Assembly: GCA_903813345.2 (NCBI GenBank)
Contig: CAIIXF020000001.1
Coordinates: 59,752,270 to 59,816,269, forward strand
DNA length: 64,000 bases
Direction of reading: 5' to 3'
Origin: Owenia fusiformis
Lineage: Eukaryota; Annelida; Polychaeta; Sabellida; Oweniidae
Made by a program: the position numbers and the translations under genes. Below, one piece after another: positions 12,289 through 25,296 of this stretch. How positions within the stretch are numbered: position 1 is the stretch's first letter; the number at the start of each line of letters is the position of its first letter. The notes below the pieces were generated by a model that was not told the DNA's origin, searched no databases, and was given only the letters and a program-made list of their open reading frames with translations.

Positions 12289-13180
12289 TGAAGAATTTAG
12301 GACGGAAAATCCAAAATGCCCACCTTAAAATTTACCCAGAATGCCCAAAAACTAATCAGTTCTTAACTTTGATACGTAGAAACATCCCTGAAAATTTCAG
12401 ATGAATACATCAAATGGTTTGGCTGGAAACCTGTAGACAAGTCTTGAAAGGGAAGATTTTAGGACGGAAAATCCAAAATGGCCACCTTAAAATTAACCCA
12501 GAATGCCCAAAAACTAATCAGTTCTTAACTTTGATATGTAGAAACATCCCTGTAAATTTCAAATGAATCCGTCAAATGGTTTGGCTGGAAACCTGTAGAC
12601 AAGTCTTGAAAGTGAAGATTTTAGGACGGAAAATCCAAAATGGCCACCTTAAATTTTACCCAGAATGCCAAAAAACTAATCAGTTCTTAATTTTGATACG
12701 TAGAAACATCCCTGAAAATTTCAGATGAATTTGTCAAATGGTTTGGCTGGAAACCTGTAGACAAGTCTTGAAAGTGAAGATTTTAGGATGGAAAATCCAA
12801 AATGGCCACCTTAAAATTTTACCCAGAATGCCCAAAAACTAATCAGTTCTTAACTTTGATACGTAGAAACATCCCTGAAAATTTCAGATGAATCTGTCAA
12901 ATGGTTTGGCTGGAAACCTGTAGACAAGTCTTGAAAGTGAAGATTTTAGGACGGAAAATCCAAAATGGCCACCTTAAAATTTACCCAGAATGCCCAAAAA
13001 CTAATCAGTTCTTAACTTTGATACGTAGAAACATTCCTGAAAATTTCAGATGAATCTGTCAAATGGTTTGGCTGGAAACCTATAGACAAGCTGAAAAGTG
13101 AGACGCCGCCCGCCCGCCGCCCGCCGCCCGCCCGCCCGTCAAGCTGACGACAATATCGTACCTTTATTAGGTACGATAAA
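12289..13180 (+). mobile_element. Pearl-like element: 162-bp tandem core, GC-rich microsatellite, terminal hairpin
   Basis: About five head-to-tail copies of a 162-bp unit (same word at 12,323, 12,485, 12,647, 12,809 and 12,972) are followed at 13,105-13,140 by a CCCGCCGCCCG microsatellite. After that come AAGCTGACGACAATATCGTA and a small hairpin CGTACC-loop-GGTACG (13,156-13,176). This order, with a core repeat of about 160 bp, then a tetranucleotide-type tract, then a hairpin end, is the layout of the bivalve 'pearl' family, whose members are thought to be non-autonomous Helitron/Helentron relatives. The same hairpin tail recurs inverted at 52,378-52,415. The 5' end of the element was not located. 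Confidence 0.75.
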
Positions 13181-16100
13181 AAACAAAAACGAGAGAACGA
13201 TAAATGAAGACATTTGCTTTCTTAAAGAAAAATTGAACAAAGACTCTTGCCTTAACTTTAATAAATATAGGGACAAAGAGACAATTGCAGCAGAAAACGG
13301 CATTGCTATGGTCATGTATGGTATATGTCCCGACATGACGTCTCCAAAGACGCCGAAAACCGTGGCTTCAAAGACGCCAACGATATCCTTAAAATATCAG
13401 ACATTTCACTTCTCACTCAACCATCTAAATGATCTAGTGAGCGTGCAATTTGATAAACAGACGTAAAAGTGATTTATTGGTTGCGATCGAGTAAGATAAT
13501 GCAATTATTTCGGAGACACATATATCCCAATGTGGCATTCGTTTCTATTTATAGTCTCCTCTGTGTGTTCCCGTTAGAGCCTCTGTAATAAACAACTGTC
13601 AAGAACTAAATGTACCTTTGAACCATTGATGCAGCTTTAGTTTGGCCTATATCTAAAGTGGTCTGATCTTTAACTCGGAATCAAAAATCATACTATTGAC
13701 CTTGAATATGCACCATCTATAGATTCATATAATTGGATTGGTTAAATGCCCTGTACTCCATACATTTTTTGGGACAAATATAATTTTTATTAATTTTTCC
13801 ACCTCCTAAGGAACTGAAGTGTCTGGATGATTATATTGATAATTTACGATGATTTGGCTCATACTGTCGGAAGTTAAATAAGATGCATTTTGTGAAAAAA
13901 AGAACAAATTATGGATTCTGTATCGTGTTGTAGCGAGCGACGTAGTGGTGCTAGAAGTACAGCGGGGCACATCTCCGCAGTTGATGTGTCTGTGAATTAG
14001 AAATTAAACCTCCTATTGGATCACGTGCTAAAGCCTATTTATGTTTGAATTTTTATTTACATAGTGTGTAAAGAAAATACTACTTTTAGGGTTTAAGCTT
14101 CATTTCGAAAACCTGAATTTTTCATAAATTTTTTTTTGCCGCGAAGCATTTACTGAACAGATATCTAGATATCTGATTTGCCCCGAACCCACCATTCCCC
14201 ATTGGTTTCCATGGGAATGACAATTTTAAAAAATTCATCAAATTTGTCATCAATTTTCGACCTATTGTAATTGAGAAAAATGGGAAATTTAGAGGCAGTG
14301 CAAATGAAGTCAACCTTTATCATAAGAATTTTCATTGCTGGTTCCGTAAATAAAAATTCAAACATAAAGAGGCTTTAACACGTAGTCCAATGAGGGAGTT
14401 AGGGTTGCCAAACTTATGGAGGTGAGTGTAAGCACTTGTGAGTTTGCCACCAGAAAAAATGTATTTCCGGTCGAATGAAGTGTAAGAGAATAAGGTTTGA
14501 GTCTATGAGATACGCCTACAGTTACTGTTGAAATATATTTTCATTTGTTTTCTCGTGATACAACTTTTTTACAGAAAAAATGGTTTCAAGGTCTTCCATT
14601 GTTTTTTCAATGTTGATCGATGAGTCAGGGTTATAAATCGAGTCAGTCGGAAACTGGGAAAGACTATATATAGCTGTATGAAAAATGATATGGATGTGTG
14701 TCAATTTCGAGAAATCATCAATCTCAAGATCTTTTGGATTAACCAGAGTCTGGATTAAAATAGACAGGTTTAGCAAACAACATTTTCATGAATAACAGAT
14801 CATGCTATGTTCTATCATGGGCTTTCAGTTGCTAGCTTTGTTTTACTTTCAAAATCGAAAACAATTAGCATTCATTACAAAGCATCCATTTTCCCGTAAA
14901 GGTTTTTTATGCTACCATATTGAACGAGAGGAACAAAGTGTTTTAGAATGCTCGCTTTTGAATACAAGCCGAGTGATAATCAATTAGTTATGTAACAGAC
15001 AAAACAAACAGAAAATGATTTTATCGTGTAGGCACAATATGCCATTCAGTAAATGTGTTACGTTTTTTCTTTATATTCCTCTGAATCTGCGTCACATCAA
15101 TTAAGAATATATTGTTCATTGTTATTTTTAAGAAATGAAGGTACTTTTGATATGTCTCAACAATGAATTTTCTTTCATGATATGTCATCATCTCTATTGA
15201 ATTTTAGACCCCACACGAAATGCCGCAGATGACGGCATTGACGCATATCTACATGCATCATCAATAATTCTTAGAGTTTGAGAGAGTTTGTCAAACAATG
15301 TCTTGAATTATCGAGGTGCCTATGTGACATCTTCAAGGACATGAATTCACATGAAGTTTTCAGCTCTTCTAAGAGCTATTATATACTTCACGTTTCTTAT
15401 ATCGTGCTATAACAATAAATTAGTTTTATGTACAAATAATTAGCTAATTCCTAAAATTACTTTTAGGAACAGAACCTTTGTAGTAAACGCATTGAGACCT
15501 TGCATTTGTTATAGTTACTGGTCAAAGACATATATTTGGAGTCTCTGATAAAACACATTTTTGTTTCAATTAACGTACAGGGTGTCCCAAAAAATAGTGT
15601 TACACGATGAGAATTCATTTTTCAAGTAGCAGTATAAGAATTCATAGAAATATGTGCATTACTCTCAGAGTGAATTGACATTTTAGATGACCATGCTCTA
15701 AATTACACACATCATAATCGATTCAGAAATGAATGCAATTTCACACATTCGTGATGGTGCGGCTAAAACAAGTTTTTCTATGAAACTAATAGGAGTTACA
15801 TGTACCTGATGAATCTTTCGGATATTTATAATAATTAAACGGTATTTCAGATGGATGAATCTCAAGAATATTTCTTCATCAACGGCAGAGGTATTCCATA
15901 ACTGTGTAGTACAACATTGAGATACGGGTGGTAGTACTAGAACACATTTTCTTTAAACCAAATAGAGATACTGAATAAAACTTCGAAAATTTTGATTTGA
16001 TTTGACTGTAAATTATGATAGTGTTGGGGAAGGACCTCTAAAGGTCAAGAAAATGGTTCAAACAAGTTTCCATATTTTATTTCTTTTTTCATTATACTCA

Positions 16101-16704
16101 TCTTATTGACTTCACCCTGTAGTTATATGTAGATAAGAAACATAAAACAAGTATTCCATTGTAAAATCTGACATGAGATATGCATTTCATAACAGCATAA
16201 TAAATATATTTTACATAACACCTATCCCACAAAGATGTAGCTGTGGAAAGTACAATGTGTGAGACTTCTTTTGTTCAAATGGTACACTATCAATTTTCGA
16301 ATGGTACACTAATACTTAGTCATCTAGAGAAACTGTCATTAGGTGAACGCTGAAATGTAAATCAAACAATATAAAGTACTTGTAATATTATTTTGCCAAT
16401 TGTAATGTCACTATGACATTCTTTAAGTTTAGCATGACCTTTCCATTGATAAACGTCCTTCAACTGAAGCAGAAAATGAAATGAAGAATAGATAATAACC
16501 AATTACTGGCTATTGAACGAATTGATACTTCAAATGAATCCCTTGACAAATATTGCCTGTGTCCATTATGCAATCATCCTTGCTGATTCATTCCTGGCCT
16601 TGTTTGGAAAGTCTCTCGGATTATTCCTTCTCAAGATACAAATAGGGAATGCAATCGTGACAAATGAATCTTTGTATCTTGATTTCTCCTTTTTCAATTC
16701 CCTA
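13181..16704. other. Intergenic, no gene seen
   Basis: Only unsupported short frames are present (for example 14,165-14,365 and 14,522-14,776, minus). ACAGGGTGTCCCAAAAAATA at about 15,576 and CACCCTGTAG at about 16,118 resemble the ends of the window's TACAGGGTG elements. The sequence between them (about 550 bp) does not show convincing inverted arms, so it may be a decayed copy. The 16,100-16,700 part lies 3' of the ERI3 stop and probably includes its 3' UTR. Confidence 0.45.
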
Positions 16705-19700
16705 TCACCTTGTCCCAGTGACCTGGAATACATGTCCTCTCTCAGCCACAGCTTTGAGGATATTGGCGATATTCTTGCAGTCATCTGAAAGAAACAAATA
16801 TGTGTTCATAAGATAAGAGATTCCTAACATATGTCTGATATTAATCAGTGTACAGTATTAATAAATTATTTTGGCTTGTATCATTCTTTGTTGATCAGGT
16901 CTATTTTCTAAATAATTTTTCCTGATCAAAATAAAATGTACATAAATGTGATGGTAGAATGAACCTAGAAGGCTAGAAGCTCAGTAGGTATGGGATACTT
17001 TTCTTATGTAAGGTCAGGTTTGGATACAGGGTTTATCCTGGGGGTAATATGTCTATTGCACATATTGATACGCATATTTCCCTCGAGAACCCTGCATGCA
17101 TTAAAGTTACTTTTTAATATATATTTATTCTAGAGCAGCAAAGTTACTTTCTAAAATATGCACTTCAACTTCCCTCATAAAAAGATGTAGCATTTATTTG
17201 GTCAATACAATTTACAGAAGTGAATTCAATTCACATTTGTCATAACATCAATTAAACTAGAATTCTAAATGTAAAGCAACCTGCTCCATGGCATATTTTC
17301 ATGGGGATTTCTTCTGAGGATATCTATATAACAGAGTACCACGACCAATCTCCCCTCCCCTCGGCCTCCAACTTCTACATTTGGTCTAAAGAGCTGTGAA
17401 AATCCCTTAAGATGAATGATAAGAATAGGAAACGGATTTACCCAATTAAACCTCTGCAATGAACCTAAACTAAAGCACTCGTGAGATATAAAGCTTCAAT
17501 ATTTTCCCATCTGGCTTATTGATGAAAATCCATCATTCTAATAATATAGTGACATCTAATTACTCTACCTGATTAGAATCTATTCAAGATAATTGATATA
17601 TTATTACATTTTTTCAAGTCAGACAAAACAACAGGATATCCCATAAATCAGTGCTAGGATATTGTATTTATTCTTTATCCAAGCTTGAGTAGAGCATGGA
17701 TTTATAAGGTTCATTGACATAATGATTGATTGGTTCCAGTTACTCTTTGATAAGAAAGGTTCAATGGCCATGTTAAGACCATTAGTTCTGCATTAAATAA
17801 ATCAGCTTTTACTTTTACCTTGGGACACAAATTGAAATGGCTTTTACATTAGAACAACATGGGGTAATTGGAGTGAGGAGCTAAGATTTCATTTGGGAAA
17901 TTCCACCATATGAGCTAATATCACCAAACTGCAGATAAGGTTATGAAAAATGGGACAACACAAATTACAAAATTATAACTAATTTCTAAAAGTGGATGAT
18001 ACAGTATGAGCTATTAGTTAAAGTGAGATCAGTTGATGGATGTTACAGTTAGTATCAGTTGGTGTACACTGCAACAAGTAGAGAATGTGGAAGATAAAGG
18101 AATAGTTTAAAACATTTCTTAGAAAACAAGGTACATAATACTGAGTGACATATAAGTAGTACCAGTCCACTGCATATATGTATAAATAGAGCCAGTCTAC
18201 AATGTATATGTATAAGTAGTACCAGTCCACTATGAATATCTATGACTAGTACCAGTCCACTACATATATATAAGTAGTACCAGTCTATTTTGTTGATTCA
18301 TAAGTAGTATCAGTCCACAATTTACATCTATAACAAGTGCCTGAGTCAATTCCGCATATGTATAAATATTGCCAGTCCACTACATGTATTGATAACTAGT
18401 ACCAGTCTATGATATATATAAGTAGTAACAGTCTATTTTGTAGATTCATTAGTAGTATCAGTCCACAATTTACATCTATAAATAGTGCCAGTCCTCCACA
18501 TATGTATAAATAGAGTCCGTATAAGTACATGTATATTATTAAGTACTAACAATCAGTCAATATCAACTGATTGCCAACAGTTCTTACAAGCCATTGGAAC
18601 AGAATCTGAGAATAGCTGGCTGATACGAATGGTCTTTAGTTTTAATAGTTCCAACATTAATAGTACCCTTATAGTACATATTCAGAACAAAAGGTATCCT
18701 CCAGTTCCCACCTTAATCTGTCTAAACCCTGAATATGGATATCATGTTGAGATCATAAGATGTAAGCTTTCATTATCAGGGTCCTCTCAGCTAGAAAAAG
18801 GAGTGACAATCAATTTGAGTTTCCAGTTACATTGTAATAACGTACAGGTATATGTAGAAATATGTTTTTCAGTGGGAATATCTGACAAACCAATCAGTGA
18901 CAAGCCCCGAGTGACAAGTCAATCATAGCAATATGGTGAATTGTACAAGAATTGGATTCACACTATAATATAGGAATTAGATTATTTAAAATGTTTGAAT
19001 GCTAATCTTTTCTTTACAATCTCATTCCATTTTCTGAAAAAGATCCAGATAGCTGAGCAAATAGAAATTATCAAAGAAGATGTTGAATTCATTAGAATTA
19101 AAAAAAGGGGGTGTGTCCTTTTTCATTTTTTACAGATAACCTTGAAAACTGAAGGATTAGCTTCAAATAAGGTCAGAATTTTCTCACTTTTTACAATTGA
19201 ATTTCTTAATGTCACTCTATACATAAAAAAGAGATAGAAAAGTAAAACGGCATGTCCTAGGTAGTATTGCTTTTGTAATCCTTCTCATTTTCAAACTGTT
19301 AATGGTATAATGGTGCAGTGGGACCCCCAGAGGAGAACATGGGCTGACCAGGGGATTCTGCTGTATTAACACATGCTGATATTTTGTCTTATTTCTATTT
19401 TATTACATTTATTAATAAACTGTAACCAAATATTATCTCCATGACTGGAGGGACAATAAATATACTAATTACAACAATTATCTATCATATTGTTCTACTA
19501 ATTGCAGCTAATTTAGGTGACTAATTTTATTAATTTCTTACCTATGCCACTGTGATGTCGTCCCTGGTGCCGTAAACCAAGGGGTTCTAGCATAGGAATC
19601 ATCCCACTGGGCCACATGCCTGTTGAGTCAGAAAATGCCTGAATGAAAAGTGTTAAACATTACAGTTTTAGTCTCACATACTGAAGCAAATTCTCACTGA

Positions 19701-22700
19701 AATTAATAATCCAGGAGATAAATCCTCTATACATGATTGCTTCGCTTTTGATAAGTACCAATCCAGTATCTCAGATACAAGACTAAATCAACTGTTCTCA
19801 ATTTGACAGGTTAAATGATTGATACTTACATCAATCAATCAGTTTTAGCAAACAAAACTAAGTAATTTTTCAAAATTTAATCAGTGATGCATGAAGCAAT
19901 TCAAAAGATACTGTGTATTTCTCATGATTTGAAGGAAACCTGTGTCTATTTGAAACTTCTAAGTTGATAAAGAATGAAATAAATGAATGCATGTCTAGTG
20001 TGTATTGAAGGCTTACATGTATGTGACTAGAATTAACTTACTCTTTTAATGTTGATCCACTTATTGAAATATGTTGGTATTGGGATGTTGAAATGATTGC
20101 ACTGTGATGGTAACCTGGAATATCAGAACAAAAATGTTATCCTGAATATTAACAAATCACCATAATATTACATGTACTTGCTTTACATAAAAATAAAAAA
20201 TTTAAGATGATTGCTTTGGTTATTGCAGCAGCTAGGTTTTCTCATGTTATGGGATTCAGGAGTTTTTAGTTTAGTTTTTAAGTTAAAAAGGTGCTAAATT
20301 TTTGACTATTCGATGTAAAACAGCATGTTCTGGCAGAGTATGAATACCAGGAATTCACACCATGTGTATGAGTAAAAAATATAAGAATATAAAAAATTCA
20401 AGGGTGTAGCTTGTCATGAGGCAGATGAGGTCATTAAATCATTCCAAAAAATTCATTCATTTGGAATTTTTCAAATTCATTCATATTCAATTTTTCAATT
20501 TAGACTAAAAATGAAATCTTATGATAAAATTACATACATCACCTTTCACTCAAATCATCTTAATCCACCAAGGTATCCCATAAGACTGATATGACCAAAG
20601 AATTCACTGGTTTAACAGTATGTACTCTCATTTGCCTCAACTATTTCAAATTTGCCTCACTTATTTTTTAGATGCTGACTACACCCCTGAAAATTGCTTA
20701 CATTCTTCTGAGATCCCAGTCTCCACATGTGACGAATACTGACTTGACCCCTGGCTCCAGTAAACCATTCTCTAACATCCACTTGTCAACACTCTAGAAA
20801 GCATTTATATGAACGATAAAACATTGATTGGTAATACGCACATTAGAACTCTAAAATATTTAATAAGACATATCATATCAAACTTTAATAAGACATATCA
20901 TAAGATTTTAACATATTTAAAATCTACATAACTGATTTACTCGTACTACTCAAGAATACAGGGTAATTATATATTCAAACAAGGCATTTACATACAAAAT
21001 GTCACCAACTGCAACCTGCCATTTGTTACAGACACCCACCACCAAACACCAACAGCTGAATGCTGAAGACCAACTGCCAAACACCAACCACTGAACACCA
21101 TCCACAAAAAAGTTAGAGACTAAACTACAACAATATGTCACCGTTTGTTGTGGTTACATAACAGTTTATGTGTGGGAAGGAAAGAAAGGTCCAGTCATTA
21201 CATATAGAAATTGCATCACTGACGACATATTCAACCATTTTGAAATTACCAAAATGTCACATATATAAAGGGTTTTATTAGAATATCTCTCGATCCCAAA
21301 TGTCTGATAAAAGGCAAAATTGTTGGTGCCTAATGATTAGGAAAAAGCTGAGAAAATTGTCTGGTGCTGATGAAATCCCCTGCTGTATATGATCAAATGA
21401 TGGTAAATTACACAATATTGGAACTAGAATGAACATGTTCATATTTCATATAAAATTGTATAGCAGCATGTTATCATTTCTATTCATCAAATGAAATATT
21501 GAAGATCTACACGATATATTGAAACTCTATTTCCTTTTTTTAATTTGACAAGCAATACAGTTTCATATCAGGCCTTGGTCTTTGAGCCTAGATGTAGGTA
21601 ATCAACGTGTAACACAGGTTAAAACAGCCCCTAGCCTGGATTTTTTGAACCTGGAGACCCCACTTGCAGATTAATTTGACAAGTGGGTTAGTACTAAAAT
21701 CAGATATTCTATCATTTATTTTTGCGCTCACATACATGTTTATGGAGCATTAATTAACATTAGCATTAATTAGCACTAGAATTAATTAGCACTAGCATTA
21801 AAATTTGTGTTCTATTCTTGATGTAATTTTACATGATTTAATTTGACTGCAAATTGCTTCTAATATAACTATTTTAGTAGTTTTTATTTAAAATATTGGG
21901 GATCAGCAGCTTGATGCATTTAATCTCAAAAAGGCATTCAAAGGGGGAAAATGACATGTTTTCTGATAATTCTTGTTTTCATTGGCAATACCCACATATT
22001 CTCAGTTTTAGGTAAGCATGCAAGTGACTGACCTGACCAGGATGCCCCTTATAGTCCTACTAAGTAGGTCATAAGTCACAAAACTTAGAAAATGACATAC
22101 TCTTTTGCTAAAATGTAAGAACAGCTAGAATAAGTGTGAAAGTTCACAGGTTTAGCCAGGATAAAAAAATAGGCGAAGCAAATGTAATTAGGTGAGGTAA
22201 ATGTAATTAGTTGAACCAAATGTAATAAGGTGAGGCACATGCAATTAGGTGAAGCAAATGTAATTTGGTGGGGCAAATGTAATTAAGTGAGGCAAACAAA
22301 ATGTAATGAGGTGAAGCAAATGTAATTTGGCTGGGCAAATGTAATTTAGTGAGGCAAATGTAATTAGGTGAGGCAAATATAATTTAGTGAAGCAAATGTA
22401 ATTTGGTTGGGCAAATGTAATTTGGTGAAGCAAATGTAATTTGGTGGGGTAAATGTAATTTATTGAGGCAAATGTAATTAGGTGAGGCAAATATAATTTA
22501 GTGAAGCAAATTTAATTTGGTTGGGCAAATGTAATTTGGTGAAGCAAATGTAATTTGGTGGGGTAAATGTAATTTATTGAGGCAAATGTAATTTGGCTGG
22601 GCAAATATAATTTAGTGAACCAAATGTAATTAGGTGAGGCAAATATAAACAGGCAAGGCAAATGTAAATAGGCAGCGGTTTTATTAGCAGCAGGCATTTT

Positions 22701-24550
22701 GTGAAAACAACCGGTGAAAATCGCTGTTGTTTTAAGGGATTTTTCAAGTTTTCCATGTTAAATTTATGATTTCTATTAATTTTGCATGGTTTTTTTAGCC
22801 TGTTGTGAGAAATTGTAGTGAAACCCCTGATAGGTCAGACAAATTTAGACTAAGCAAAATGAAGTAAGTTACTATCTAGACTTCATTTCCACAGTTTTAT
22901 TTGGAAAAAACTTTCTAATTTGATGAGCCAATGGCCTCGTCTGCCTCATGCCTTGCTACGCCCAGTTGTACTGACCTGCAATGTCTCTTCAATGTGAGGC
23001 TGTCCATCCACCATTTCTTGTATAATACCTGTCAACTGAGCAGAAAAGAAAACAATTAGATATCAATAATACAGTGTACAGTGTACATGTTTTGTTCAAT
23101 CATAATAGAGACAAAGTCAACAATTAATTGCATTTATTTGCAAACTCATATACTTTATAAACCAAGTTTAATAGATTTTTAACAAATTAATATTAGTTTA
23201 TGTTTTCAGAGAATACAAGATGTAAAATATTACAAACCTCAGTACAAAAAGGTGTCAGTTCTGCATGGACTCGAGGTTGTACATATTGATGAAACTGACT
23301 TTCTACCTCAAATGTTTGGCCATTCACTTTCAGTATTGGAAGTTCAATGATTTCCTGAAATGAAAGAATTTACTGTAGGCCTGGGAACATGTATAAAAAT
23401 TGAGTCTAAGTCTAGTAAAGAATAAAGAATAAAGATCATGGAATTTACTAAATACTGTATATGATGTACAAAACTAGAAAATGGCAACTCCAGGAAATGT
23501 GTGAATTATTATTATAACTTGGTTACCGCTAGAACCACTCAATCAAACACCCAGAATTACATAACACACAAACAAACTTGGCTGAACCGGGAATCGAACC
23601 CGGGCCAAGCGATTTTGGTAATCCTGACTCTGCCACTGAGCCATAGCGGTTGAAATAGATTGATTTTGTGAATATAATCTCTCGGTCTGATATAATATTT
23701 ATTACTTTGGTTTAAAATGAAAAACATAAGATTTTTGCAAAAAATTTCCGCCATTTTTAAAGTGGTGGCCATCTTGAAAAAGAAAATCTGTAAACGAGTA
23801 TTCCAGTTATCTTCCGGACGGAAGGACGGACTGACTGACGGATGGAGGGCTTCACTATTTCCTACCGATCTTCGTTCATTGGGATAATTACAGAAATGAA
23901 ACGTTTGTACAATTGTGGCAATGTAATGCCAACAAAACCTTTAATATATAGTGTATTGAGCCAGTCCTACATGTCTGCAGCATAAGACCACAGATTGATG
24001 AGGCATTTCAGGTTTGAAGCTACATGTAAATAACATGTTGTCGATTTCCCAGCAGTTTTATAAATATCTTGGAGGGGTGATGGTAGTATTCTTACCTATT
24101 AACGTGTGGTTCTCGATAATCACAGTTTGCCAATCATATACATGACGATACCTGTAATTGTGTTCTGCAATCATATGCAAAAGCATCATCATCAGTTTCA
24201 CGATACAATCATTTACTGATTACTACATCACTGAGCATCGCACTGCATTAGTGTCTATTGTAGATTACACCATTTTGTACAGGAACTGGAATATCATCTT
24301 TTTGTGCTTACTTTGTATTTGTACATGTACATGAACTCACCTGAGGAAATGGGTTTTTGGGGTTATCACAAGTTGCTTCAAAGTCTAAAACAAGAAAATA
24401 GTCGAAGTTCTGTCGCTTTATCTCACTTGAGCTAGAAGCCATTCTGACGGTATAATTTGGAATAAAAAGCTCAACTAGTAGCCCCAATCGAGCAGCTTTT
24501 GCAGTTCTTGCACAACTTTTTGAAAGTTTCAAAATTGAGTGTGAAATCAT
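16705..24550 (-). CDS. ERI3: ERI1/ERI3-type 3'-5' exoribonuclease (DEDDh), 7 coding exons
   Basis: Coding exons in transcript order are 24,550-24,341, 23,354-23,238, 23,035-22,976, 20,793-20,702, 20,114-20,042, 19,638-19,542 and 16,784-16,705 (stop TGA). They give 729 bp and 242 aa, and all junctions are GT-AG and in phase. The protein matches ERI3 (prion-interacting exonuclease) throughout. DEDDh residues are visible: LDFEATCD (D56, E58), FVTCGDWDL (D154/D156) and GRHHSGIDDCKNIANI (H213, D217/D218). The family trims RNA 3' ends; ERI1 relatives act on histone-mRNA stem-loops, 5.8S rRNA and small RNAs, whereas the substrate of ERI3 is less clear. The first 36 residues (basic, Ser/Ala/Leu-rich, nearly acid-free) look like a mitochondrial presequence, and an internal Met37 (MASSSSEIK) would give a shorter form. 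Unlike ERI1 there is no SAP domain. It is divergent from the ZFYVE gene. Confidence 0.93.
18146..18530. repeat. Minisatellite of about 30 bp in ERI3 last intron
   Basis: Roughly a dozen imperfect copies of a unit resembling ATAAGTAGTACCAGTCCACT plus a variable ACATATRTRT spacer. It lies between coding exons 6 and 7 of ERI3. Short frames on both strands here, rich in YLYIY on the minus strand, are translations of the repeat. Confidence 0.85.
22165..22670. repeat. 19-bp minisatellite with higher-order structure in ERI3 intron
   Basis: About 26 copies of AGGTGAAGCAAATGTAATT-like units. A block of about six units recurs nearly identically (about 22,340-22,460 and 22,465-22,585), so a multi-unit segment was duplicated on top of the basic array. 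The minus-strand frames that repeat 'LHLLHQITFA' come from this array and are not genes. Confidence 0.9.
23521..23650 (-). mobile_element. tRNA-derived SINE
   Basis: On the minus strand an A box (TGGCTCAGTGG) and a B box (GGTTCGATTCC) stand at tRNA spacing. The T arm is intact (CCGGG-TTCGATT-CCCGG) and the region ends in TTCAGCCA. The 5' acceptor strand (CCGCTA) does not pair with the 3' strand, so this is not a working tRNA gene. A non-tRNA tail follows to about 23,521, ending near GTGGTTCTAGCGGTAACC. It lies in intron 1 of ERI3. Confidence 0.75.
23700..23880 (+). repeat. Pearl-like remnant with ACGG/ACTG microsatellite
   Basis: A stretch carrying CCGCCATTTTTAAAGTGGTGGCC is followed by GGACGGAAGGACGGACTGAC (about 23,816-23,835) and further GGACGG/ACTG units. 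The ACGG/ACTG tetranucleotide tract is the hallmark of pearl elements. A full core array and hairpin end are not visible, so it is called a remnant. Confidence 0.45.
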
Positions 24551-25060
24551 GACATTTCTATTTACTTCCGGGTTCGATATCTGTAATGGTCACGTGATTA
24601 ATTATATTTAGCTTTTCATATGCTTGTAGTACTTAGAACAATTAAGAACAGTGGGATGGTGTAAGATATTAAGCATGCTGCATTATCCAATAGTTTTGTA
24701 TACCAGATCCTACTCAGTTATATTATAAACGTCTTATAAATAAGTGAACGAGACTAGTCATTCATCTAAAGAACGAACGACTTTATTTCTAAGTTCAAAA
24801 CAAATTTGTTATACATGCATTTCAACCTATAACTTGCTGTCTATGTGTTTCAAAATAGTGAAACAAAACAAATTCAAATATAACAATCCAATCCAAAGTG
24901 ATTTGCAACTGTTGTGAGATTGCATTGTGTGTGGTATAATGTCTGAATTCGACAATGTTTTGTTCGTAAATTTAATGCAACATAAATGGCCACCTAAAAA
25001 TTTCATATCGATAATATTTCCGATCGAAATAAGTAATTCACTGAGGTCCTGGTCATGAAG
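24551..25060. promoter_or_regulatory. Shared intergenic region of divergent ERI3 and ZFYVE genes; possible ZFYVE 5' exon
   Basis: The ERI3 start codon (24,550, minus) faces the ZFYVE gene. A plausible non-coding first exon of ZFYVE ends at 25,060: GGTCATGAAG followed by GTAAGATATA, a good donor, and the first coding exon has an acceptor at 26,111-26,112. If spliced that way, the leader would hold a tiny upstream frame, ATG-AAG-ACT-TCC-TAG, just before the start codon. No TATA box or CpG island stands out. Transcription starts are not determinable here. Confidence 0.45.
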
Positions 25061-25296
25061 GTAAGATATATTTCCCTTTTTAGGTTTAATATATACCTGC
25101 TTTTCACGTTGAAAGATGTGACATGCCGTGTAGAATTCTTTAAATGCTGTTCTGATATACTTCAGGATCGAGTAAAAATGAGGTCAACATTTTTTTATTT
25201 TAATTTTATTTTTCCCACAGAAGGATGTAGACGAGATCAATTTATGTTTTATGAATGTAATTGTAAATACTGATCCTCAGTGACAAACAATTATTT

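Noticed and set aside
12289-13100. CRISPR-like regular repeats
   Set aside because: The 162-bp units are contiguous tandem copies with no unique spacers, in a eukaryotic genome. The same holds for the arrays at 33,719, 38,234, 40,440 and 53,282.
16513-16788. 91-codon plus-strand frame
   Set aside because: Antisense to the last ERI3 exon, whose DDCKNIANI motif is unambiguous.
18485-18928. 147-codon plus-strand frame
   Set aside because: It starts inside a minisatellite, lies in an ERI3 intron, has no recognisable domain and no splice context.
22085-22756. Overlapping minus-strand open frames repeating LHLLHQITFA-type motifs
   Set aside because: They are translations of the 19-bp minisatellite; several frames are open at once and there is no splice or domain support.
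23579-23650. tRNA gene on the minus strand
   Set aside because: A and B boxes and T arm are good but the acceptor stem does not pair; it fits a tRNA-derived SINE.
23557-23772. 71-codon minus-strand frame
   Set aside because: Crosses the SINE and a pearl-like remnant; no coding support.
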